Shown: in pieces, positions 1-5,639 of the stretch
Numbering within the stretch: the stretch's first letter is position 1
Layout of the letters: each line of letters begins with the position of its first letter
NCBI GenBank assembly: GCA_910578305.1
Contig: CAJTQH010000020.1
Location: 1 to 17,454 of the forward strand
DNA length: 17,454 nt
Direction of reading: 5' to 3'
Source: an uncultured Muribaculaceae bacterium
GTDB lineage: Bacteria; Bacteroidota; Bacteroidia; Bacteroidales; Muribaculaceae
Translations under genes and position numbers: made by a program
Notes under the pieces: model-generated
The model's input: the letters and a program-made list of their open reading frames with translations, nothing else
What the model was told of the DNA's origin: nothing
Database searches by the model: none

Positions 1-180
1 GAAGACCCATCCTTTGAAATTTGTGTTCTCTACATACTTGTCCTGATTGTCGAGCACCTTGAGCATTGTGTCCTGAAGAAGATCGTAGGCATCGTCGCGG
101 TTGGAGGTGAGCATGTAGGCGAAGTTGAGCATGTTGGCCTGAAGCCCCATGAGGCGTGATTGAAAATTGGTAGCTTCCAT
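1..180 (-). CDS. ECF-type RNA polymerase sigma factor, N-terminal part (partial)
   Basis: Reading the minus strand from the ATG at 180-178 gives 60 codons that run off the left edge without a stop. The visible protein is sigma-70 region 2. It contains ANMLNFAYMLTSNRDDAYDL and then LLQDTMLKVLDNQDKY, followed by a TNFKGWVF segment. This matches the family pattern in which a helix ending in DA.DLLQ.T binds core polymerase and the NFK.W.F segment lies next to the -10 recognition helix. There is no sign of an N-terminal regulatory extension, as usual for ECF factors. Region 4 and any anti-sigma partner lie outside the window, so the ECF subgroup and the regulon cannot be assigned. The gene is divergent from the FKBP-sirtuin unit and has its own Bacteroidota-type promoter upstream. 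Confidence 0.9.
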   Translation of the reverse strand, partial: MEATNFQSRLMGLQANMLNFAYMLTSNRDDAYDLLQDTMLKVLDNQDKYVENTNFKGWVF

Positions 181-572
181 AATAGATGTGATGTTTAGTA
201 AATATCCGTTTTATAATAGTTGATCAGTGTCTGTTTATGTCAGTCGACATTGCAAAGGTACGCACTTTTCAATTATCCAAATTATTTACACGTTAATATG
301 AGTTAAAATGATTACAAGGTTGTTACAGCATGTAGCAATAACCACTATGACAATGCATTACAAAAATGCATATTGTATTACAAATGTGTGTCAAATATGG
401 GCTCGAGTATCTTGATATGCGGATACGTGTGAGTATTTGTAGTTATGCTTCAATAGCACTTGTCGCTGGGATGCTGCGTGCAACTTTTGTTTCTTGGGAT
501 TGTTTTAGCCCATGTACGCCATTGTGACGGATTATGTGTGGCGTATTTAATATTTTTTATTTAAAAAAGTGC
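181..572. other. Divergent AT-rich intergenic region with short repeats
   Basis: About 390 bases with no supported gene on either strand. The region contains the sigma gene leader and promoter. It also has a set of TTACA repeats at 311-317, 322-327, 357-364 and 377-384, and one copy of GCTTCAA at 447-453 that recurs around the FKBP promoter. An A/T-rich block at 541-570 lies just upstream of the FKBP -33 element and could act as an UP element. I see no tRNA, no ncRNA and no clear terminator hairpin. Confidence 0.6.
253..281 (-). promoter_or_regulatory. Bacteroidota-type promoter for the ECF sigma gene
   Basis: On the minus strand there is TTTG at 281-278, a 17-base spacer, and TACCTTTG at 260-253. 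This fits the -33 TTTG / -7 TAnnTTTG consensus of the Bacteroidota primary sigma factor. Transcription would start near 246 and give a leader of about 65 bases before the ATG at 180. The match is by eye; no start site has been mapped. Confidence 0.7.
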
Positions 573-601
573 ATTGAAGCGCGATAATTCAGTTAACTTT
601 G
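573..601 (+). promoter_or_regulatory. Promoter of the FKBP-sirtuin unit
   Basis: A perfect TAnnTTTG element (TAACTTTG) lies at 594-601. ATTG, a weak -33 match, lies at 573-576, with a 17-base spacer like that of the divergent sigma promoter. Transcription would begin near 608, about 30 bases before the ATG at 638. The promoter rules out the in-frame TTG at 599 as the start, because that codon sits inside the -7 box. A 7-bp inverted repeat (TTGAAGC at 574-580, GCTTCAA at 604-610) brackets the core promoter. Confidence 0.75.
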
Positions 602-637
602 TTGCTTCAAAAGCTTGTAAAACAAGAAACATACATT

Positions 638-1264
638 ATGGAAAAGAAAGAACTTGACCGCATTAGCTATGCTCTGGGCTTAAGTATGGGCAATAACTTC
701 AGAAGTAGCGGTATAGAAAAAATCGATGTTGAAGACTTTGCAGCCGGTGTGGCTGCCGTGTTTTCCGGCGAAAAGCCCCGTATGACATACGACGAGGCTA
801 AGGATGAGATCCGCACATTCTTCCAGGCTATGGAAGAGCGTCAGCGTGCTGCTTCCGAGGAGATGGGTAAGGTTAACGCTGAGGCCGGAGAGGCATTCCT
901 CAAGGAAAATGGTGCGCGCGAAGGCGTCAATACCACGGCAAGCGGTCTGCAGTATGAGGTGCTTGAAGAGGGTGATGGGATCCGACCCGATTCCGGTGAT
1001 CAGGTAACTGTGCACTATACCGGACGTCTGATTGACGGCACTGTGTTTGATAGCTCTGTTGAGCGTGGTGAACCCGCTACTTTCGGTGTGACTCAAGTGA
1101 TACCCGGATGGGTTGAGGCTCTTCAGTTGATGAAGGAAGGCGATAAGTGGCGCCTGTTTATACCTTCGGCTCTGGCTTACGGACCTAATGGCGCAGGCGG
1201 TGTTATCGGCCCTAATGCTACGCTGATATTTGACGTAGAGCTTATTAAGGTTATTAAAAAATAA
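638..1264 (+). CDS. FKBP-type peptidyl-prolyl cis-trans isomerase, cytoplasmic, FklB-like
   Basis: A 208-residue protein, close to the length of E. coli FklB (FKBP22). Residues 1-95 form a helical FKBP_N region (a dimerisation domain in FklB, FkpA and Mip), beginning SYALGLSMG. Residues 100-208 form the FKBP catalytic domain. The pocket residues of human FKBP12 are nearly all present: Y127, F137-D138, R143, F149, V154-I155, W158, Y181 and F198; His87 has no obvious counterpart. Such enzymes catalyse isomerisation of Xaa-Pro bonds during folding. There is no signal peptide, so it should act in the cytoplasm. I chose the ATG at 638, not the upstream TTG at 599, because the -7 promoter box overlaps that TTG and because FklB-type proteins begin near here. 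It is the first gene of the unit; the next starts 30 bases downstream. Confidence 0.93.
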   Translation: MEKKELDRISYALGLSMGNNFRSSGIEKIDVEDFAAGVAAVFSGEKPRMTYDEAKDEIRTFFQAMEERQRAASEEMGKVNAEAGEAFLKENGAREGVNTTASGLQYEVLEEGDGIRPDSGDQVTVHYTGRLIDGTVFDSSVERGEPATFGVTQVIPGWVEALQLMKEGDKWRLFIPSALAYGPNGAGGVIGPNATLIFDVELIKVIKK

Positions 1265-1294
1265 AACAATAGTAAATCAATACAATTCAAAATC

Positions 1295-2176
1295 ATGAAG
1301 AAATTAATTTTAATGTGCGGCGTTGCTGTATCTGCTATGGGTATGGCTTCTTGCTCAGGTACTTCTGCTGATAAGCAACCCGAAACGGTAGCCGACTCGC
1401 TCGGTTATTACCTTGGTAAAACTCAGGGTGCCAACATCAATCAGTATGTCTGCAATATGACCGAAGAGCAGAAGGCTGAGACTAAATTTGACAAGGATGC
1501 TTTCCTGCTCGGTTTTAAGACAGCTCTGGATGCCGATACTGCCAACGACAGCTATCTCATGGGTCTTAGCCATGGTATGCAGGTGATGGGTATGCTTATG
1601 CAGATGCATCAGTCGGGTGTGGATATCAACCGTGATATTCTCTACTCTCAGTTCAAAGCTATGCTTGAAGCAGACTCTGTTAATCAAGAAGCCGCTATGG
1701 CCGATCAGCAGATCTATATGGAGCTTATGCGCAAGACTCAGGAGCAGGTTATGGCTCGCAAATTGGCCGAGCAGCAGAAGCTTTATGACGAAAACGACGC
1801 TGCGGGCAAGAAGTTTATTGAAGAGCAGAAGGCTGCTGACAATACCATTCAGACCACAGCTTCCGGTCTTAGCTATAAGGTGGTAAAGCAGGGCGAGGGT
1901 AAGCCTGTGACCGAAGGTAAGGTAGACGTGATCTATACCGGTACATTTATCGATGGCGAGCAATTTGACTCTTCCAATGGTGAGGTTGTTGCGTTTGATA
2001 TCGACCGTGTGGTTCCCGGCTTCAGCGAAGGTCTGAAGATGATGGCTCCCGGTTCGAAATACATCCTCTATATCCCTGCTGAACTCGCTTATGGCGAAGG
2101 CAATGCGCGTATAGCTCCGGGTAAGACTCTGGTATTTGATGTGGAAGTGGTAGGAGCTTCTGCCGATAATAAGTGA
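1295..2176 (+). CDS. FKBP-type peptidyl-prolyl isomerase, lipoprotein
   Basis: A 293-residue protein with an N-terminal lipoprotein signal: a KK pair, a hydrophobic stretch, and the lipobox M17-A18-S19-C20. The mature protein should be lipid-anchored in the envelope. No clear acidic surface-export signal follows the cysteine, so I infer a periplasm-facing position. Residues about 30-180 are a long helical FKBP_N region rich in Met and Gln. Residues about 187-288 are the FKBP domain, entered through a TTASGLSYKV linker shared by all three paralogues. Pocket residues Y214, F224-D225 and Y266 are kept. The position of FKBP12 Trp59 is Phe (F243), and the loop that carries Arg42 is shortened and has no matching Arg. 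Co-transcription with the preceding FKBP gene is likely (30-base gap). The fold assignment is secure; activity and substrates are not known. Confidence 0.92.
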   Translation: MKKLILMCGVAVSAMGMASCSGTSADKQPETVADSLGYYLGKTQGANINQYVCNMTEEQKAETKFDKDAFLLGFKTALDADTANDSYLMGLSHGMQVMGMLMQMHQSGVDINRDILYSQFKAMLEADSVNQEAAMADQQIYMELMRKTQEQVMARKLAEQQKLYDENDAAGKKFIEEQKAADNTIQTTASGLSYKVVKQGEGKPVTEGKVDVIYTGTFIDGEQFDSSNGEVVAFDIDRVVPGFSEGLKMMAPGSKYILYIPAELAYGEGNARIAPGKTLVFDVEVVGASADNK

Positions 2177-2197
2177 AATTAAGGAGTGTTCGTTGTC

Positions 2198-2216
2198 TGC
2201 CTATGTAATTTAGGCA
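2198..2216 (+). repeat. Small hairpin in the FKBP-sirtuin spacer
   Basis: TGCCTA at 2198-2203 pairs perfectly with TAGGCA at 2211-2216 around a 7-base loop. It lies 21 bases after the stop codon of the lipoprotein FKBP gene and is not followed by a T-run. It may be an mRNA 3'-end or processing hairpin. Confidence 0.4.
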
Positions 2217-2249
2217 AGATGCGTCTATTCCTATAGATATTCTGAATTC

Positions 2250-2282
2250 GGTGCTGTGGCCGCATTTGCTGGCTGCGGCACC
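2250..2282 (+). terminator. GC-rich hairpin, possible weak terminator or attenuator
   Basis: GGTGCTGTGGCC at 2250-2261 pairs with GGCTGCGGCACC at 2271-2282, giving a 12-bp stem with three G-T wobbles and a 9-base loop. The downstream sequence has only a short TTT and no proper T-tract, so full intrinsic termination is doubtful. It sits in the 153-base gap before the sirtuin gene and could lower read-through or stabilise the upstream mRNA. Confidence 0.4.
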
Positions 2283-2329
2283 GATCTGTGTTTAATCGAG
2301 GCGTAAGTATCTCTCTTTATTGAACTTTT

Positions 2330-3025
2330 ATGAAAAAACCTGAATTAGTGATTCTTACCGGAGCGGGAATGAGTGCCGAAAGTGGTATATCTACATTTCG
2401 GGATAGCGGCGGTCTGTGGGACAAATATCCTGTGATGGATGTGGCGAGTGCTGATGGGTTTGCAAGAAATCCACGGTTGGTGCATCAGTTTTACAATACT
2501 CGCCGACGTGAGCTTCTCTCGGTAGAGCCGAATGCCGGACACCTCGGACTGAAGGAGCTGGAGAGGTGGTACGATGTTACTGTTATAACCCAGAATGTGG
2601 ATAATCTGCATGAGCGGGCGGGGAGTTCGAATGTGCTTCATCTTCATGGTGAGCTTATGAAGGTGCGATCCATGAAGCATCCTGAAAGGATATATGAGCT
2701 TACGTCTGAAAATCTCGATACAACTCCCGATACTCGTGACGCGTATGGCGATCCGGTGCGTCCGCATATAGTGTTTTTTCAGGAGGCCGTGCCGAATATC
2801 GAGTCTGCGATCGACATAGTGGGTTCGGCCGATGTAGTGGTGATTATAGGAACTTCCATGGCGGTGTATCCGGCAGCCGGTCTGGTTTGTTATGCTCGTC
2901 AGGGCGTGCCTGTCTACTATATTGATCCAAATCCGGCGCCTGTGTCCGGTAATATTACGGTGATACGAAAGCCGGCTACTGAGGGCGTTGCAGAACTTAT
3001 AGATATATTAAGACCTAAAAATTAA
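2330..3025 (+). CDS. cobB: NAD-dependent protein deacylase, class III sirtuin (CobB/SIRT5-like), zinc cysteines absent
   Basis: A 231-residue Sir2-family protein. The NAD-binding motif GAGMSAESGIS at 11-21 is followed by TFRD at 22-25. TQNVDNLHERAG spans 87-98, the catalytic His is H106 in HLHGE, and the second NAD motif GTSMAVYPAAG spans 174-184. Y55 and R58 in FYNTRRR match the Tyr-x-x-Arg pair that binds acidic acyl groups in E. coli CobB (Y92, R95) and SIRT5 (Y102, R105). This predicts removal of succinyl or malonyl groups as well as acetyl from lysine. The zinc-ribbon cysteines expected after HGE and before RPH are all missing; the only cysteine is C187, outside that module. No signal peptide, so cytoplasmic. 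It lies between two FKBP genes and ends only 10 bases before the next start. Confidence 0.93.
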   Translation: MKKPELVILTGAGMSAESGISTFRDSGGLWDKYPVMDVASADGFARNPRLVHQFYNTRRRELLSVEPNAGHLGLKELERWYDVTVITQNVDNLHERAGSSNVLHLHGELMKVRSMKHPERIYELTSENLDTTPDTRDAYGDPVRPHIVFFQEAVPNIESAIDIVGSADVVVIIGTSMAVYPAAGLVCYARQGVPVYYIDPNPAPVSGNITVIRKPATEGVAELIDILRPKN

Positions 3026-3035
3026 TAGTACCGAT

Positions 3036-3929
3036 ATGAAAAAAATTATTTCCATTCTGATATCTCTCATTGCAGTCGTGCCAAATGTCGACGCTAAGAA
3101 AAAAGTTGAAAAAGAGATGTCTCAGGCCGACTCGATAGGATATCTTGTCGGACGTACCGAGGGTGCCGAAGTTCGTGGACTCGTGGCTGATCGTGCGCCT
3201 GAAAATCGCAGGGATTTATATAATAGCCAGTTTGTTGCCGGATTCAAGGCTGTGCTTGACGCCGACAGTACGGTGAGTGGGTATATCGATGGTGCCGGTG
3301 TGGCAGTGGGGCTTATTCGTAACCTCAATGAGCTTAAAAAGGCCGGTGTGGAGGTTAGCTACGATGAAATTTACAAAGCGTTTGTGGCAAGTTTTACCGG
3401 CGAAGAGCTTACGCGAGAGCAGGTCAAGGCCATGAATGCGCGTCTGGTAGCGATTCTTCGTCCCAAGCAGGAAGCATATAGGGCTCGCGTTAATGAGCAG
3501 AAGGCTCGAGAGCAGGAGGACCTTAAGGCTATGGGGGATGTTAATGTGGCTCGTGGCAAGGCGTTTATAGATAGTCTGAAGGCTGCCGACAAAAGTGTGC
3601 AGACCACAGCTTCGGGGCTTTGTTATAAAGTAGTAGAGCAGGGTGAAGGTGCGCCTGCCGGGCCTAAAGACAAGGTGTCGCTTACCTATGTGGGGCGTTT
3701 TATAGACGGTAAGGAGTTTGACTCATCGCGTGGCAATGTGGTCAGTTTCTTCCCCGGGCAGGTTGTGTCGGGGTTTGGCGAAGGACTTCAGCTTATGAGC
3801 AAAGGTTCGAAGTATATCCTGTATATCCCGTCGGAGTTGGCTTATGGCATGAATGCGCCTGCGGCTATCGGTCCCGGACAGACATTGGTGTTTGAGGTGG
3901 ATGTGGTCGATATAGGTCGCGGAGAGTAA
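3036..3929 (+). CDS. FKBP-type peptidyl-prolyl isomerase, Sec-exported
   Basis: A 297-residue protein with a type I signal peptide: KK, a hydrophobic core at about 4-16, and probable cleavage after V18-D19-A20. No lipobox cysteine, so I infer a soluble periplasmic protein. Residues about 28-185 form the helical FKBP_N region; residues about 190-292 form the FKBP domain after a TTASGLCYKV linker. Pocket residues Y218, F228-D229 and Y270 are present. FKBP12 Trp59 is replaced by F247, and the usual VIPG is VVSG (S245). The domain order and N-terminal pattern (DSIGYLVGRTEGA) closely match the lipoprotein FKBP encoded upstream, so the two are probably paralogues from duplication. It starts 10 bases after the sirtuin stop and is the last gene of the unit. 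Confidence 0.92.
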   Translation: MKKIISILISLIAVVPNVDAKKKVEKEMSQADSIGYLVGRTEGAEVRGLVADRAPENRRDLYNSQFVAGFKAVLDADSTVSGYIDGAGVAVGLIRNLNELKKAGVEVSYDEIYKAFVASFTGEELTREQVKAMNARLVAILRPKQEAYRARVNEQKAREQEDLKAMGDVNVARGKAFIDSLKAADKSVQTTASGLCYKVVEQGEGAPAGPKDKVSLTYVGRFIDGKEFDSSRGNVVSFFPGQVVSGFGEGLQLMSKGSKYILYIPSELAYGMNAPAAIGPGQTLVFEVDVVDIGRGE

Positions 3930-3943
3930 AAAAGTTTACAAAT

Positions 3944-3982
3944 GCAAACGCCTGCGGGGTACCTCGCGGGCGTTGCTTTTTT
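3944..3982 (+). terminator. Intrinsic terminator of the FKBP-sirtuin unit
   Basis: The left arm GCAAACGCCTGCG at 3944-3956 pairs with CGCGGGCGTTGC at 3965-3976, with one bulged A and one T-G wobble, around an 8-base loop. Six T residues follow at 3977-3982. It lies 14 bases after the stop of the last FKBP gene. This is the best terminator in the window and separates the FKBP unit from the dcw cluster. Confidence 0.88.
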
Positions 3983-4200
3983 GTGTTGTGAAGAAGTTGG
4001 TGTGTTGAGTGTATAGGGGTGTGGGTCAGTTGATTTAGGTTGTGCTGAGTGGTGTGTGTCTGGTGTATGGCTGTAGGATTGGTGAGTGTTGGGATGTAGG
4101 CGATATGTGATGACGTTGGTGTAATGATTGTGTGGTAGGTATATTGCTGATATGCAGCGTATTGTCATGGTGTTGAAAACTTGTTGATTAAAAAGGGTGA
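3983..4200 (+). other. Non-coding, C-poor G/T-rich stretch
   Basis: Between the terminator and the dcw promoter the plus strand is almost free of C: about six C in the first 160 bases, made up mostly of GTG, TTG and GGT runs. No credible reading frame is present. A minus-strand frame across it gives only a low-complexity His/Thr/Pro/Ser peptide. No hairpin of note and no mraZ remnant is visible. Confidence 0.55.
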
Positions 4201-4220
4201 AAAAACGCTGTTTGGATATG

Positions 4221-4251
4221 TAAACTTACTGTAAAAAATAGTAACTTTACA
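4221..4251 (+). promoter_or_regulatory. dcw cluster promoter region with paired GTAAnnTTAC sites
   Basis: A -7-like element TAACTTTA lies at 4243-4250, differing from TAnnTTTG only in the last base. It is 47 bases before the rsmH start; no good -33 TTTG sits at the usual distance. Two palindromic GTAAnnTTAC sites overlap the core region: GTAAACTTAC at 4221-4230 and GTAACTTTAC at 4242-4251, centred 21 bp apart (two helical turns). The second covers the -7 element, as expected of a repressor operator. The promoter call is moderate and the operator call is inference. Confidence 0.5.
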
Positions 4252-4297
4252 ACCCATAAATTGGTCGGAGTCTACTCGGCGATAACTATTTAAGAAT

Positions 4298-5209
4298 ATG
4301 GCAGATGAAGTTTACCACATACCGGCGTTGCTTCCGGAGGTCATGGATGCGCTAAACGTGCGCCCCGACGGTATATATGTCGATGCCACTTTTGGTGGCG
4401 GTGGGCATTCTAAAGCTATTGTAGAGCGGCTTTCGGCTGCCGGGCATCTATATTCGTTTGATCAGGATGATGAAGCTGTGGCGAGAGCTTTTGCCGACGA
4501 GAGGTTTACGATAGTGTATTCCAATTTTCGGTTCCTTAAGAATTTTATGAGATATTATGGCGTGTCTCAGGTCGATGGGGTGATGGCCGATCTTGGTGTG
4601 TCGTTTCACCACTTTGATGATTCATCGCGTGGATTTTCGTTTCGGTTCGACGGTGAGCTTGACATGCGCATGAACCGTCGTGCCGAGCACTCTGCTGCAT
4701 GGATTCTGCAAAACTATTCGTCGGCGGATCTTGGCAGGCTCTTTACCCTGTATGGCGAGCTGAAGCAGGGTCGGAGGCTTGCTGAGGCGATAGTGCGTGA
4801 ACGCGAGGATGGTCGTCCTGTAAACACGGTGGCGCAGCTCACAGCCATTGCGTCACGATTCATATCGCCTCGTCGAGAGAAAAAAGAGATGGCCATGGTG
4901 TTTCAGGCATTGCGTATTGAAGTCAACAAAGAAATGGCCGCTCTTGAGCAGTTTCTGCGTCAGTCTCTCGATGTGCTTAGGCCGGGTGGGCGGCTCGCTG
5001 TCATAACATATCACTCGCTTGAGGACCGTATAGTGAAGAATTTCATGCGCAGCGGAAATATCGATGGTATTGTAGAGAAAGATTTTTTCGGTGCATCTTC
5101 TGCGCCGGTAAAGTCGCTTGGTGGCAAACCCATAGTGCCTTCCGATCAGGAAGTGGAGCGAAATCCGCGTTCACGTAGCGCCAAGCTGAGAGTGGCTGTG
5201 AAATTATAA
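4298..5209 (+). CDS. rsmH: 16S rRNA (cytosine(1402)-N(4))-methyltransferase RsmH (MraW)
   Basis: A 303-residue protein of usual family length. It uses S-adenosylmethionine to methylate N4 of C1402 in the 16S rRNA decoding centre. The SAM-binding motif DATFGGGGHS is at 29-38. ADLGVSFHHFD at 97-107 corresponds to the family DLGVSS..LD region, with the usual second Ser replaced by Phe. RGFSF at 111-115 and LDMRM at 121-125 follow, and the C-terminal part carries ITYHSLEDRIVKNFM and a basic RSRSAKLR end, all typical of RsmH. It is the first gene of the dcw cluster here; mraZ, which often precedes it, is not present. The ATG at 4298 lies 47 bases downstream of the promoter-like element and has no Shine-Dalgarno sequence. 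Confidence 0.97.
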   Translation: MADEVYHIPALLPEVMDALNVRPDGIYVDATFGGGGHSKAIVERLSAAGHLYSFDQDDEAVARAFADERFTIVYSNFRFLKNFMRYYGVSQVDGVMADLGVSFHHFDDSSRGFSFRFDGELDMRMNRRAEHSAAWILQNYSSADLGRLFTLYGELKQGRRLAEAIVREREDGRPVNTVAQLTAIASRFISPRREKKEMAMVFQALRIEVNKEMAALEQFLRQSLDVLRPGGRLAVITYHSLEDRIVKNFMRSGNIDGIVEKDFFGASSAPVKSLGGKPIVPSDQEVERNPRSRSAKLRVAVKL

Positions 5210-5267
5210 GAAAACCGAAGATTGAATACACACTGACAGATACATACGATACAGAATTACTTCATAT

Positions 5268-5639
5268 ATGAACTTTTCAAGGACGAAGACATCTAAAGAC
5301 AAGCGAAAAGAGACCTCGGGCAACATGCTGCGCCAGATAATGTATGGCCAGGTGGTGTCGGGCGATTTTTTTGCTCGCAACTGGATTGTGATAGTCCTTG
5401 TCATGTTTTTGATTCTTATCTACATAGCCGGAAAGTATACCTGTATGACCAAGATGGAAGAGGTGCGACGCCTCTCCTCGGAGCTTGAGGTGGTGAAAGC
5501 GGAGCGTGTGCGTGTGCAGAGTGAGTATATGAGCAACATACGCGAATCGTCTATGCAAGTTATGGTGGATTCGCTCCATAGCGGCCTCAAGGTGCAGGAT
5601 ATGCCCCCATATATAATAAAGTTGTCTGAAGAAAAATGA
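5268..5639 (+). CDS. ftsL: FtsL-like cell division protein
   Basis: A 123-residue single-pass membrane protein in the position always taken by ftsL, between rsmH and ftsI. Residues 1-38 are a basic cytoplasmic tail. Residues 39-55 (WIVIVLVMFLILIYIAG) are the membrane segment. Residues about 60-95 form a heptad-rich, charged region likely to be a coiled coil. FtsL binds FtsB/DivIC and FtsQ and helps activate the FtsWI synthase. Sequence similarity to proteobacterial FtsL is not visible, so the name rests on size, topology and position, in line with the FtsL-like family of Bacteroidota. Its TGA overlaps the ftsI ATG (ATGA), which suggests translational coupling. A 58-base gap without an obvious promoter separates it from rsmH. 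Confidence 0.85.
   Translation: MNFSRTKTSKDKRKETSGNMLRQIMYGQVVSGDFFARNWIVIVLVMFLILIYIAGKYTCMTKMEEVRRLSSELEVVKAERVRVQSEYMSNIRESSMQVMVDSLHSGLKVQDMPPYIIKLSEEK

Noticed and set aside
599..637. An upstream TTG start that would lengthen the first FKBP by 13 residues
   Set aside because: The TTG lies inside the TAACTTTG promoter element, and the ATG at 638 gives the usual FklB-like N-terminus.
4022..4093. TGGG words as MraZ-type boxes
   Set aside because: Only two, at 4022 and 4090, 68 bases apart, in a G/T-rich stretch. MraZ boxes are tandem TGGGN repeats at 10-bp spacing.
3842..4168. A 108-codon minus-strand frame over the end of the last FKBP gene and the G/T-rich spacer
   Set aside because: The peptide is low-complexity His/Thr/Pro/Ser, produced by the C-poor composition of the plus strand. 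It crosses the terminator and overlaps a certain gene.
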